From contig JAEXZY010000121.1 of NCBI GenBank assembly GCA_023404955.1, positions 1 to 64,000 on the forward strand: 64,000 nt of DNA. The letters are read 5' to 3'. The translations under genes were made by a program, and so were the position numbers. Under the pieces are notes generated by a model. The model was not told where the DNA came from and ran no database searches. It was given only the letters and a program-made list of their open reading frames with translations. Positions 35,411 to 43,877 of this stretch are shown piece after piece. Each line of letters starts with the position of its first letter. Position 1 is the first letter of the stretch. The stretch comes from Actinomycetes bacterium (GTDB lineage: Bacteria > Actinomycetota > Actinomycetes > Mycobacteriales > Mycobacteriaceae).

Positions 35411-36937
35411 TCACTTCACGTTGAACGTGATCGAATGCCACCCCGTCGCACCGTCGGGCACCGGGTCGGCACGGTCCTGTGTCTGCGTGTAACCGGTGTT
35501 GTCGGTGGCGCGCACGGTGATCGTGTGGAACCCCGGCGTGGCCTGCCAGTCGAAGCTCCACAGCCGCCACGTGTCCCCGGAGTAGGCGGCCCCGAGCGTG
35601 GCCTGCTGCCAGTCACCGTCGTCCATCTTGACCTCGACGGCCCGCACCCCCCGGTCCTGCGCCCACGCCACGCCGCCGAACCGCGTCGGCCCGGCCGTCA
35701 CGTCCTGGCCGGCCCTCGGGATGTCGATGCGTGATGCGGTCTTGATCGGTCCGCGCGCCGCCCACCCCAGCTTCGTCCAATACGCCTGTGCCCGGTCGAA
35801 CCGGGTGAGCTCGAGGTCGGTGACCCATTTCGTCGCCGACACGTACCCGTAGAGACCCGGCACGACGAGCCGGGCCGGGTAGCCGTGTTCGATGGGCAGC
35901 GGCTGACCGTTCATGCCGATCGCCAGCAGTGCGTCGTCGGCGGTGAGCGCCTCGACCGGGGTGCCCGCCGTCCACCCGTCGACCGACGTCGACAACACCA
36001 TGTCGGCGTCGGGGCGCACACCGGCCTCGGCGAGGAGATCGGCGACGCGGTAACCGGTCCACACCGCATTGGAGATCAGTTCCCCGCCCACCGGATTGGA
36101 CACGCAGGTCAGCGTCACCACGCGTTCGACGACCTCGAAGCGGTCCAGGTCGGCGAAGTCGACGGTCACCTCACGGTCGACCATGCCGTGGATGCGCAGC
36201 TTCCATGCTTCTCGGCTCAGCTGGGGCACGGTCAACGCGGTGTCGATCCGGTAGAACTCGTCGTTGGCGGTGACGAACGATGGCAGCGCGATGTCGGGAG
36301 GCTGCACGTCGGCGGGGATCGGGGGCGCGGACTTGGCGATGCGGGGGAGCGCAAAGGCATTGCGATCTCCCGAGACCGATGACGAGAGACGGGTGATCAC
36401 CACGCCCGCGACACCGCTGGCCGCGCCCGCAACCAGTAGTCCGAGCGTGATCAGCGAGCGGCGTCGTCCCGAATCCGTGCCGGCTTCGGCGCGTTCGCCG
36501 TCACTCTCGCCGGTGAAGCGGCGCGAGGTCAGGAATCGCAGTACGGCGACGCCGCAGACGATGCCCGCCAGCGTGGGGATGATGTCGACGGCGCCGGCGC
36601 CCGGCCGAGACAACACTGCCGCGCACCCGAGAGCGCCCGCGGCGACGATCATCGCGCTGCCCCACGGCCGCCGCGGTGTCTCCACGATGCCCGCGATGAT
36701 CGCCAGTGCCGCGACGACGACGAGCACCGCGACGGTCAGGAACAGCTTGTCCGCGGTACCGAACGTCTGGATGGCCCACTCCTTGACGGGGCCGGGAGTC
36801 CGCTCGATGACCGAGGAGCCGACCGCGGTCCGCACGTCGGCCTGCGGGCCGAAGGCCGCGCCGACGAGCTGCGCGACCCCGACCGCCACCGCGGCGGCGG
36901 CGACGCCGCGTGCCGCCTTGTCGCCTTGGGTGGTCAT
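35411..36937 (-). CDS. Membrane-anchored sulfite-oxidase-family molybdopterin oxidoreductase
   Basis: The 508-residue protein has about five N-terminal transmembrane helices (roughly 10-28, 64-85, 93-110, 117-135, 161-182) followed by a sulfite-oxidase-like molybdopterin domain. Cys278 in VTLTCVSNPVGGE is the expected Mo ligand. The C-terminal Mo-co dimerisation domain (GVAWAQDRGVRAVEVKMDDG) is present. The catalytic domain faces outside. Rv0218 of M. tuberculosis has this layout. The reductant or oxidant pair is unknown. It starts with ATG at 36937. Confidence 0.88.
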   Translation of the reverse strand: MTTQGDKAARGVAAAAVAVGVAQLVGAAFGPQADVRTAVGSSVIERTPGPVKEWAIQTFGTADKLFLTVAVLVVVAALAIIAGIVETPRRPWGSAMIVAAGALGCAAVLSRPGAGAVDIIPTLAGIVCGVAVLRFLTSRRFTGESDGERAEAGTDSGRRRSLITLGLLVAGAASGVAGVVITRLSSSVSGDRNAFALPRIAKSAPPIPADVQPPDIALPSFVTANDEFYRIDTALTVPQLSREAWKLRIHGMVDREVTVDFADLDRFEVVERVVTLTCVSNPVGGELISNAVWTGYRVADLLAEAGVRPDADMVLSTSVDGWTAGTPVEALTADDALLAIGMNGQPLPIEHGYPARLVVPGLYGYVSATKWVTDLELTRFDRAQAYWTKLGWAARGPIKTASRIDIPRAGQDVTAGPTRFGGVAWAQDRGVRAVEVKMDDGDWQQATLGAAYSGDTWRLWSFDWQATPGFHTITVRATDNTGYTQTQDRADPVPDGATGWHSITFNVK

Positions 36938-37035
36938 GGCGCCCAACCTACCGGCGACGTGCCGCGGCAACCCTTACCGAATGGTGTCGTCGGCAGCGCT
37001 GCCCGCGGCCGCGGGTCGCACTAGGGTTTCTGGGT

Positions 37036-38772
37036 GTGGCCACCACCGCCGATCACGTCATCGAAGCGCTGCACGTCAGCGGTGTCCGTAGGGTCTACGG
37101 CTTGCCCGGGGACAGCCTCAACGGGTTCACGGACGCGCTGCGGCGCTCCGGCGAAATCACCTGGGAGCACGTACGACACGAGGAGACCGCGGCGTTCGCC
37201 GCCGCCGCCGACGCGGCGCTGACCGGTGCGCTCGCGGTGTGCGCGGGTAGCTGCGGGCCCGGCAACCTGCACCTCATCAACGGCCTCTTCGACGCTCAGC
37301 GCAGCCGGGTGCCGGTGCTGGCGATCGCCGCGCACATCCCGCGGACCGAGATCGGTTCGGAGTACTTCCAGGAGACCCACCCGCAGGAGCTGTTCCGGGA
37401 CTGCAGCGTCTACTGCGAGCTCGTCAGCACACCGGAGATGCTGCCCCGCATCCTGCACATGGCGATGCGGGCGGCGGTCGAGGAATCCGGGGTCGCCGTC
37501 GTGGTCGTGCCCGGGGAGATCTTCCTGCAGAAGGCAGATCCCACGGCGTGGCAGACCCGACCCGTGCGGGCGACGACGTCGGTGGCTCGGCCCGACGACG
37601 CATCGCTGCGTCAGGCAGCTGAGCTCCTCAACGCGGCCCAGGCGGTCACGATCCTCGGTGGCGCAGGTGTCGAGGGCGCGCACGCCGAACTGGTGGCGCT
37701 GGCCGATCTGCTGAAAGCCCCTGTCGTGCATGCGCTGCGCGGCAAGGAGTTCATCGAGTACGACAATCCGTTCGATGTCGGGATGACGGGACTGCTGGGC
37801 TTCGCCTCGGGGTACAAGGCCATCAAGGAGTGCGACACCCTGCTGATGCTGGGCACCGATTTTCCCTATCAGCAGTTCTATCCTGATCACGCACGGGTGA
37901 TCCAGGTCGACATCCGCGGCCGAAACCTGGGGCGGCGTACACCGGTTGACCTTCCGCTGGTGGGCACGGTCAAGGACACGGTGACGGCCCTGGTGCCGCT
38001 GTTGCGACCCAAGGACGACACTGCGCACCTGGAGCGCTCGCTGCGGCACTATCGCAAGACGCGCGCGACGCTGGACAAACTCGCCGGCAACGACCGTGAC
38101 CGCACTCCGATCCGCCCGGAATACCTTGCTGCGGAGGTGAATCGGCTCGCCGCTTCGGACGCGGTGTTCACCGTGGATGTCGGGTCCCCGGTCGTGTGGG
38201 CGGCGCGCTATCTGCAGATGAACGGAAGTCGCCGGCTGATCGGCTCCTTCAACCACGGCACCATGGCCTGCGCCCTGCCGCTGGCGATCGGCGCGCAGAC
38301 CGCGCAGCCGGGCCGGCAGGTGGTGGCGCTGGCCGGCGACGGTGGACTGACGATGCTGTTCGGGGATCTGATCACGCTGGTGCAGAACCGGTTGCCGGTG
38401 AAATTGGTGGTGTTCAACAATTCGTCGCTGAACTTCGTCGAACTCGAGATGAAGGCCGCGGGCATCGTCAACTACGGCACGGACCTGAGAAACCCGAGCT
38501 TCGCAGCGGTCGCTGAATCCATGGGGATCTTCGGGCGTCGCGTCGAGCACCCGGCGCAGCTGGAGCAGGCCCTCGCCGACGCGTTGGCCGTCGACGGGCC
38601 CGCCGTCGTCGACGTGGTCACCGCGCGTCAAGAACTGTCGATCCCTCCAGCCATCACGGCCGAGCAGGCGAAAGGCTTCTCGCTGTACGCGATCCGGACC
38701 ATTCTCGCCGGCCGGTCGGACGAACTGCTCGATCTGGTCACCACCAACGTCGCACGCCGCATCCTGGATTGA
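37036..38772 (+). CDS. Thiamine-diphosphate enzyme, pyruvate oxidase/dehydrogenase (PoxB-like)
   Basis: The 578-residue protein has a three-domain ThDP layout. HEETAAFAAAADAAL contains the catalytic Glu, ILGGAGVEGAHAEL lies in the central domain, and GDGGLTMLFGDLITLVQN followed by VVFNNSS is the ThDP-Mg motif. EIGSEYFQETHPQELF resembles PoxB and the related acetolactate synthase-like enzymes. Pyruvate decarboxylation to acetate or acetyl donor is likely. It starts with GTG. TAGGGT at 37022-37027 lies 8 nt before the start, so the message may be leaderless. Confidence 0.87.
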   Translation: MATTADHVIEALHVSGVRRVYGLPGDSLNGFTDALRRSGEITWEHVRHEETAAFAAAADAALTGALAVCAGSCGPGNLHLINGLFDAQRSRVPVLAIAAHIPRTEIGSEYFQETHPQELFRDCSVYCELVSTPEMLPRILHMAMRAAVEESGVAVVVVPGEIFLQKADPTAWQTRPVRATTSVARPDDASLRQAAELLNAAQAVTILGGAGVEGAHAELVALADLLKAPVVHALRGKEFIEYDNPFDVGMTGLLGFASGYKAIKECDTLLMLGTDFPYQQFYPDHARVIQVDIRGRNLGRRTPVDLPLVGTVKDTVTALVPLLRPKDDTAHLERSLRHYRKTRATLDKLAGNDRDRTPIRPEYLAAEVNRLAASDAVFTVDVGSPVVWAARYLQMNGSRRLIGSFNHGTMACALPLAIGAQTAQPGRQVVALAGDGGLTMLFGDLITLVQNRLPVKLVVFNNSSLNFVELEMKAAGIVNYGTDLRNPSFAAVAESMGIFGRRVEHPAQLEQALADALAVDGPAVVDVVTARQELSIPPAITAEQAKGFSLYAIRTILAGRSDELLDLVTTNVARRILD

Positions 38773-38814
38773 TCTGGTGCAACGGCCGGACCCGTGGACC
38801 TCGCACCTGACACT

Positions 38815-39876
38815 ATGGAGGTCATGCCAGTCGAGGTGATGCTGTCCGCGGCCGATGTCGACGCGCTGCAAGCCTGGGTCCGCCGGATCGGGCTGGGGTC
38901 GACGGTGACCGACGTCGCCCCGCTGACCGGTGGTTCGCAGAACATCGTCGTGCAGCTGAGCATCGACGGACGGCCGATGGTGCTGCGCCGCCCGCCCGAG
39001 CATCCCCGACCGACCAGCAACGACACCATGCGACGTGAGATCGCGGTACTGAGCACGCTGGCCGGATCCTCGGTCCCGCATCCCGAATTGATCGCCGGCT
39101 GCGACGATCTGGATGTCCTCGGGGTGGTGTTCTACCTGATGGAGTGCATCGACGGGTTCAATCCCGGCACCGATGTCGACGATGCGTACGTGCGCGACGC
39201 GGGAATGCGGCACGATGTCGGTCTGTCCTACGCCGCCAGCCTGGCCCGGCTCGGGCAGGTGCCGTGGCAGGGGAGCGCGCTCGGTGAGCTGAAGCGCCCG
39301 GGTTCCTTTGTCGCGCGGCAAGTTCCGCAGTTCATGCGGCTACTCGAGAGCTACCGGCACGAACGCTACGCACCGGAATCCTTCCCCTCGGTGGGCAGAC
39401 TCGCCGAGTGGCTCTCGGTCAACCTGCCGCCCGACGCGGAGCCCGGCGTGATGCACGGCGACTGTCATCTCAACAACGTGTTGCTGCGTCGCGACGTCCC
39501 TGAACTGGCCGCGTTCATCGATTGGGAGATGAGCACGATCGGTGATCCGCTGCTGGATCTCGGGTGGCTCCTGGTGTGCTGGCCGGACGGGCCCAACCCG
39601 ATCCAGGCTGGTGCAGCGCTGGCCGATCTCGGCGGGTTGGCGAGTCGCACGGAGCTGCTGAGCGCCTATCGCGACGCCGGAGGCCGGGCCACCGACCATC
39701 TCGACTGGTACGTCGCGATGGCGTGCTTCAAGCTGGGCATCGTGATCGAGGGCACGTGGTCGCGCTACCTTGCCGGCAGGGCCAGCGCCGAGGCCGGCGA
39801 GCGGTTGCACACCTCGGCGGAGAACCTCATCGGCCTCGGCACCCGAATCACCGAGGGTGACAGTGTGTTTCTTTGA
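38815..39876 (+). CDS. APH/ACAD10-like phosphotransferase
   Basis: The protein of about 353 residues has the aminoglycoside-phosphotransferase fold: TGGSQNIVVQL (nucleotide loop), VMHGDCHLNNVLL (catalytic Asp) and FIDWEMSTIGDPLLDLGWLL (metal-binding Asp). In actinobacteria these often phosphorylate hydroxyacyl-CoA or other small alcohols beside acyl-CoA dehydrogenases. Start is unclear: ATG at 38815 or 38824 (MPVEVMLSAAD). GGAGG at 38817-38821 is too close to the second ATG for a normal ribosome site. The substrate is not recognisable. Confidence 0.8.
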   Translation: MEVMPVEVMLSAADVDALQAWVRRIGLGSTVTDVAPLTGGSQNIVVQLSIDGRPMVLRRPPEHPRPTSNDTMRREIAVLSTLAGSSVPHPELIAGCDDLDVLGVVFYLMECIDGFNPGTDVDDAYVRDAGMRHDVGLSYAASLARLGQVPWQGSALGELKRPGSFVARQVPQFMRLLESYRHERYAPESFPSVGRLAEWLSVNLPPDAEPGVMHGDCHLNNVLLRRDVPELAAFIDWEMSTIGDPLLDLGWLLVCWPDGPNPIQAGAALADLGGLASRTELLSAYRDAGGRATDHLDWYVAMACFKLGIVIEGTWSRYLAGRASAEAGERLHTSAENLIGLGTRITEGDSVFL

Positions 39877-39885
39877 CGGCGGGGC

Positions 39886-40653
39886 TCAGTAGGCGTCGAT
39901 GCCGAGCTTGACCGCGAGGACGATGCCGGCCGCGCCGATGGCAATCCGCATCAGTCTCTGGGGTGCGTGACGGACGACGACCGGACCCAGCCGGGAGCCC
40001 ACGAGGCATCCGAGACCCAGCGCGGCGACCGCCACCCAGTGCACCGGGGCGACGCAGGCGAAGACGACGGCGGCGCTGAGGTTGGCCGCACCGAGGACGA
40101 TGTTCTTGGTGGCGTTGGCGTGAGCCAGGCTCGCTGCCCCGGAGCGCAGCAGCAGAGCGAGCAGCAGAACTCCCGCGGCCGCACCGAAATAGCCGCCGTA
40201 GACACAGATTCCGCCGACGGCAACAGCCTCGGCGATCGTGCGGGAGCGCGGGAGCCGGGTGCTTTCGCCCGGCTCCGGGGAAGGCGCCACGGGCGCCAGG
40301 ATCGCCAGCGAGGCGACGCCGAGCAGTATTGGCACCACCTTCTCGAAACCCTCTGCCGGCGTGGACAAGAGCAACACCGCGCCCGCCACTCCACCCACCA
40401 CCGCGAAGGGCAGCAGTCGGGTCACGCGGTGTCGCTGCCCGGTCAATTCGGGGCGTGACCCCAGGATCGACCCGACACCGTTGAACACCAGCGCGACGGT
40501 GTTGGTGACGTTTGCGGTCACCGGTGGGAGTCCGACAGCCAGGAGCGCGGGGTAGGTGGCCACCGACGCCAGCCCGGCGATACTCCCGGTGAGGCCGCCG
40601 AGGATGCCGGCCGCGACGAGAAGCAGCGTCTGCGACCACGTCATTGGGGTCAT
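39886..40653 (-). CDS. TSUP-family (TauE/SafE) membrane permease
   Basis: The 255-residue protein has about eight hydrophobic helices and the TSUP signature GGLTGSIAGLASVATYPALL near the N-terminus. HANATKNIVLGAANLSAAVV occurs in the second half. The family exports sulfite, sulfoacetate or related anions, or imports organosulfur compounds. It converges on the APH-like gene with a 9-bp gap. No metabolic neighbour identifies the substrate. Confidence 0.87.
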   Translation of the reverse strand: MTPMTWSQTLLLVAAGILGGLTGSIAGLASVATYPALLAVGLPPVTANVTNTVALVFNGVGSILGSRPELTGQRHRVTRLLPFAVVGGVAGAVLLLSTPAEGFEKVVPILLGVASLAILAPVAPSPEPGESTRLPRSRTIAEAVAVGGICVYGGYFGAAAGVLLLALLLRSGAASLAHANATKNIVLGAANLSAAVVFACVAPVHWVAVAALGLGCLVGSRLGPVVVRHAPQRLMRIAIGAAGIVLAVKLGIDAY

Positions 40654-40980
40654 TGTGCCCGAGCCCGGCCGGTGCTGCGACCGCGCGATCGCAGCGAGCA
40701 AATGGCAAAGTGATAATTCCGCCGGTAAATCACTTAGCCAGCGAGGCGATCCAGCAGGTCGTCAGCAACCGCAGTGATTGCCGGGTGACATTCTGTGTGT
40801 GTTCGATCATGTAGTTTCGATACGAATTCTCGGGTAGAAAAGGGATGTGGTTGATCGCGGTATCGCTAACATGTAATTCCACTCTCCGCATTTCGCTAGC
40901 GAAGCAGCGCAGTCAAACCCGGCAAACTCTCCTGTAAAGCTGCTTGCCGCCGCCGCGCGCCGCGGGCTACTATCGCCGTC
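40654..40980. other. 327-bp intergenic region upstream of the LeuA-domain leader
   Basis: No gene is seen. The region is AT-richer than its surroundings and contains a perfect 12-bp palindrome TTCGCTAGCGAA at 40892-40903. Its right end holds the TTGCCG...TACTAT promoter of the leader peptide. The TSUP promoter lies at the left end. Confidence 0.55.
40944..40973 (+). promoter_or_regulatory. Promoter of the leader-peptide/LeuA-domain transcript
   Basis: TTGCCG (40944-40949) and TACTAT (40968-40973) are separated by 18 bp, a good housekeeping sigma match. The GTG of the leader peptide begins 7 nt after the -10 element, so transcription probably starts at that GTG and the message is leaderless. 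Confidence 0.65.
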
Positions 40981-41022
40981 GTGCCGAGGCGACTCGTAGT
41001 AGCAACCCGCAGCGGGGTCTGA
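40981..41022 (+). CDS. Leader peptide of an attenuator (13 residues)
   Basis: A GTG-initiated frame reads MPRRLVVATRSGV and stops at TGA (41020-41022). It has no ribosome site but sits at the predicted transcription start. The codons CTC GTA GTA (Leu-Val-Val) precede a hairpin whose 5' arm is formed by the end of the frame. The stop codon lies at the top of that hairpin. This is the layout expected for branched-chain amino acid sensing by ribosome position. Actinobacterial leuA genes are known to carry leader RNA elements of related design. Confidence 0.7.
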   Translation: MPRRLVVATRSGV

Positions 41023-41054
41023 TCCAGACCGACCCCCCGCTGTGGGTCGTTGCT
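41001..41054 (+). promoter_or_regulatory. Attenuator-type RNA hairpin before the LeuA-domain gene
   Basis: GGTCTG (41016-41021) pairs with CAGACC (41025-41030) over a 3-nt loop. CAGCGGG (41010-41016) can pair with CCCGCTG (41036-41042), and AGCAA plus ACCCGC (41001-41010) can pair with GTGGGT (41042-41047) plus TTGCT (41050-41054). The result is one long stem that overlaps the leader-peptide codons. No U-run follows, so control could be of translation rather than termination. The GTG of the downstream gene is 41 nt after the stem. Confidence 0.68.
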
Positions 41055-41094
41055 CGTTCGTCGGTCGCTCTCCTCGACCTCAAGGCCGGCACCC

Positions 41095-41583
41095 GTGAAT
41101 TCTCTGATCGCCATCGATGCTCCATCCGCGTCCTCGTTCGCTGCTCGGGTCACCGGTCGTGTTCCGGCGCCGCTGCGCAGCAGCGCAGACCGCAACACCT
41201 TCGACGAGTTCGTCGCGGAGTTCGCGCCGACGACCGGCCCAGTGCGCCTGGGCCAGTGGGCCTGCGACTCGGCTGAACGGCCGTCGACCCGATGGGGGCC
41301 GCAGCCGCAGACGTACCGGGCCACGCTGGCGCTGGGCGATCGCATCGGGACGGCGCAGGCGACAGCCTGCGGTCCCGTCGCAGCTCTGACGGCGATGCTC
41401 TACGAGCGGGGCATCGCCGTGGAGATGACGGCGTTCCACCAGCGCACCGCCGGTGGCGACGTCGTGACATTCATCGAGGGTGCCAACGGCACTCGCGTCG
41501 AGTGGGCGATGGGTCTGGCGTCCGATCCGGTCCAGTCGGCGCTGCGCGCGGTCGTCGCCTGCGCCAATCGCCTGCTGGCCTGA
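41095..41583 (+). CDS. Stand-alone 2-isopropylmalate synthase (LeuA) regulatory-domain protein
   Basis: The 162-residue protein lacks any TIM-barrel catalytic domain. Its second half (ATACGPVAALTAMLYERGIA, then VEMTAFHQRT and TFIEGANGTRVEWAMGLASD, ending ALRAVVACANRLLA) matches the LeuA C-terminal allosteric/dimerisation domain that binds leucine. It starts with GTG and is preceded by a leader peptide and hairpin of the leuA type. Annotation as homocitrate synthase would be wrong because no active site is present. It may sense leucine or bind full-length LeuA encoded elsewhere; both are inference. It converges on cyp136 with a 9-bp gap. Confidence 0.75.
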   Translation: MNSLIAIDAPSASSFAARVTGRVPAPLRSSADRNTFDEFVAEFAPTTGPVRLGQWACDSAERPSTRWGPQPQTYRATLALGDRIGTAQATACGPVAALTAMLYERGIAVEMTAFHQRTAGGDVVTFIEGANGTRVEWAMGLASDPVQSALRAVVACANRLLA

Positions 41584-41592
41584 GGCGCCGGA

Positions 41593-43074
41593 TCAGCGCA
41601 GCGGGCGCAGGACGATCGGCATCCCGTCGAGCGGCACGGGCATGCCACCGTAGTCGTAGCGCGGCGTGTAACCGGCTTTCGGGAGTTCGAGACGGTACCG
41701 GGTCAGCAGGCGGTGCATCACGGTCTTGATCTCCAACTGGCCGAACACCATTCCGATGCACTTGTGTGCGCCGCCGCCGAACGGTGCGAACGCATAGCGA
41801 TGGCGCTTGTGCTCGTTGCGCGGCTCGGAGAACCGTGCGGGATCGAACTTCTCGGGATCGGTCCACAGTTCGGGGAGCCGGTGATTGATCGACGGCCAGG
41901 TCACCACCGGGGTGTCGGCAGGGATGTAGAAGCCGAGCAGCTCCGTGTCGCGGACCGTCTGACGGAAGTTGAACGGCAGCGGCGTCATCATCCGCAGCGA
42001 CTCGTTGACCACCAGGTCGTAGGTCTCGAGCTTCTCCAGCGCCTCGATGTCGAGGGGGCCGTCGCCGATGCGCTGCGACTCCTCGCGCAAGCGGTCCTGC
42101 CACTCCGGATTGGCCGCCAGGTGGTAGGCCATCGTCGTCATCGTGGAGGTCGACGTGTCGTGAGCGGCCATCATCAGGAAGATCATGTGGCTGACGATCT
42201 GGTCGTCGGTGAAGCTGCGGCCCTCTTCGTCCTGCGAGTGGCACAGCACGCTGAACATGTCGGTGCTCTCCGACCGGCGCTTCTCCGCGATCCGGCTCGT
42301 GAAGTACCGCTCCAGCGTCTCCCGCGCCTTGATGCCGCGCCACCAGGTCAGCGGCGGCACGGGCTTGCGGACGATCGCGTTGCCGGCGCGCGTGGTGGTG
42401 GTGAAGGCCTGGTTGATCGTCGTGACCAACTCGCGGTCGGTGCCCGCGGGATGACCCATGAAGACCTCGGACGCAATGTCGAGGGTCAGCTCCTTGATGG
42501 CGGGAAAGAACAGGAAGCGCGGATCGTCGGCGACCCAGTCGTTGGTCAGCACTCGGGTGGCCACCGAGTCGACGTGGGGGACGTACCCGGAGAGGCGGGT
42601 GCGGGTGAACGCCTCCTGCATGATGCGGCGATGGAACAGGTGCTCGTCGAAGTCGAGCAGCATCAGCCCGCCGTCGAAGAACGGTCCGATGATGGGGTCC
42701 CAGGCACGTTGGGAGAAATCCTTGTTCCGGTTGGTGAAGACAGCCTGGGTGGCGTCGGGACCGAGCGCCATGACCGCCGACAGTGCGGGTGACTGGGAGT
42801 AGAAGATCGGTCCGTGCTTGCGGTACTGGTCGACGATGAAGTCGGGACCGCCGCGGAACGTCTCGATCATGTGCCCGATGATCGGCAGGCCGGAGTCGCC
42901 GGTGATGGCCTTCAGATCACTGCCCGCCGGCGGCTCGGCGAACACGAAGCGATCCCACTCCTTGTTCTTGAGGCGCTTCTCGACGGCACCCATTCCGGGG
43001 ATGGTCACGGGCGTGGGCTTCAGACGTCGCTTGGCCTGGTCGATCCAGTAGTCAGTGGCGCTGATCGTCGGCAT
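41593..43074 (-). CDS. cyp136: Cytochrome P450, CYP136 type
   Basis: The 493-residue P450 has I-helix AAHDTST (Asp306-Thr307), the ExxR motif ESLR (358-361) and heme loop FAPFGGGAHKCIG with Cys439. It monooxygenates an unknown, probably lipid-like, substrate. Length and neighbours (divergent TetR, SDR next) match the M. tuberculosis Rv3057c-Rv3059 block, which supports the CYP136 name. A 20-bp palindrome lies 61 bp upstream and should be the TetR operator. Confidence 0.88.
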   Translation of the reverse strand: MPTISATDYWIDQAKRRLKPTPVTIPGMGAVEKRLKNKEWDRFVFAEPPAGSDLKAITGDSGLPIIGHMIETFRGGPDFIVDQYRKHGPIFYSQSPALSAVMALGPDATQAVFTNRNKDFSQRAWDPIIGPFFDGGLMLLDFDEHLFHRRIMQEAFTRTRLSGYVPHVDSVATRVLTNDWVADDPRFLFFPAIKELTLDIASEVFMGHPAGTDRELVTTINQAFTTTTRAGNAIVRKPVPPLTWWRGIKARETLERYFTSRIAEKRRSESTDMFSVLCHSQDEEGRSFTDDQIVSHMIFLMMAAHDTSTSTMTTMAYHLAANPEWQDRLREESQRIGDGPLDIEALEKLETYDLVVNESLRMMTPLPFNFRQTVRDTELLGFYIPADTPVVTWPSINHRLPELWTDPEKFDPARFSEPRNEHKRHRYAFAPFGGGAHKCIGMVFGQLEIKTVMHRLLTRYRLELPKAGYTPRYDYGGMPVPLDGMPIVLRPLR

Positions 43075-43135
43075 CCTGGCACTCCTCTATGAGGGCAACT
43101 GTGGTCGATGTCACTGATGATCATCCTGTCCGACG

Positions 43136-43155
43136 AACTTGACGGCTGTCAAGTT
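43136..43155. promoter_or_regulatory. Palindromic TetR operator between cyp136 and TetR genes
   Basis: AACTTGAC and GTCAAGTT are perfect 8-bp arms around GGCT. The palindrome lies 46 bp before the TetR ATG and 61 bp before the P450 start. The TTGAC arm can also serve as a -35 element, which fits repression. Confidence 0.75.
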
Positions 43156-43201
43156 TCCCGGAGTTTGTGTCCTGCTCAGCGCAATGCGAAGGTTTAGTGC
43201 C

Positions 43202-43837
43202 ATGACCGCCGATCCCGTCAGCAGCGATCCCCGCCGGACCCGCGGTGACCGCCAGCGGGAAGCCATCATCTCTGCGGTGCGCGAGCTGCTCGAGGAGCGA
43301 TCGTTCGCGGACCTGTCGGTCAGCACGATCAGCGAGCGCGCGGGCGTCGCCCGGTCGGGCTTCTACTTCTACTTCGATTCCAAGTACGCCGTCCTCGCGG
43401 TCATCGTCGCCGAGGCGATGGCCGAACTGGATCAGCTCACCCATGACTTCGCGCCGCGTGAGCCGGGGGAATCGGTATCGGCTTTCGCCACGCGGATGGT
43501 CGGGTACGCCGCCGCGGTGTTCGCCTCCAACGACCCGATCATGAGCGCGTGCAATCTCGCCCGCAGCACCGACGCCCAGATCCGGGCGATCATGGATGAC
43601 ATGCAGGACTCGGTGGTCAACAAGATCGTCGGGCTGGTGGAGCAGGATTCCGGCGCGCAACCGGTGTCCGATGATCTGCCTGCACTCGTTCGCACGCTCA
43701 CCGCGGTCACCTCGATGACGCTGGCTCAGGACAGCGCGTTCGTCGGGCGGGACGCCGACCCCAACCGTGCTGTCGCGATCGTCGAGCGGCTGTGGCTCTA
43801 CGGACTGTGGGGCGGAGCCGAGCTGCCGGCGCGGTGA
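43202..43837 (+). CDS. TetR-family regulator of cyp136
   Basis: The 211-residue protein has HTH SVSTISERAGVARSGFYFYF and a C-terminal TetR domain with ARSTDAQIRAIMDDMQDSVV. The M. tuberculosis equivalent by position is Rv3058c. It probably represses cyp136 and itself through the palindrome at 43136-43155. The SDR gene follows on the same strand after 40 bp and is likely in the same transcript. Confidence 0.88.
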   Translation: MTADPVSSDPRRTRGDRQREAIISAVRELLEERSFADLSVSTISERAGVARSGFYFYFDSKYAVLAVIVAEAMAELDQLTHDFAPREPGESVSAFATRMVGYAAAVFASNDPIMSACNLARSTDAQIRAIMDDMQDSVVNKIVGLVEQDSGAQPVSDDLPALVRTLTAVTSMTLAQDSAFVGRDADPNRAVAIVERLWLYGLWGGAELPAR

Positions 43838-43877
43838 GCCGGACAGGTGCCGGTCAGCGGCCGGTAAGGTCCGTGCC

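Noticed and set aside
37021..39321. Minus-strand frame of 766 codons opposite the ThDP enzyme and APH-like genes
   Set aside because: The plus-strand genes have clear catalytic motifs. The mirror frame has no domain and exists because GC-rich codons rarely produce stops on the opposite strand.
41095..41583. Homocitrate synthase or complete 2-isopropylmalate synthase
   Set aside because: The protein has only the C-terminal regulatory domain and no catalytic TIM barrel.
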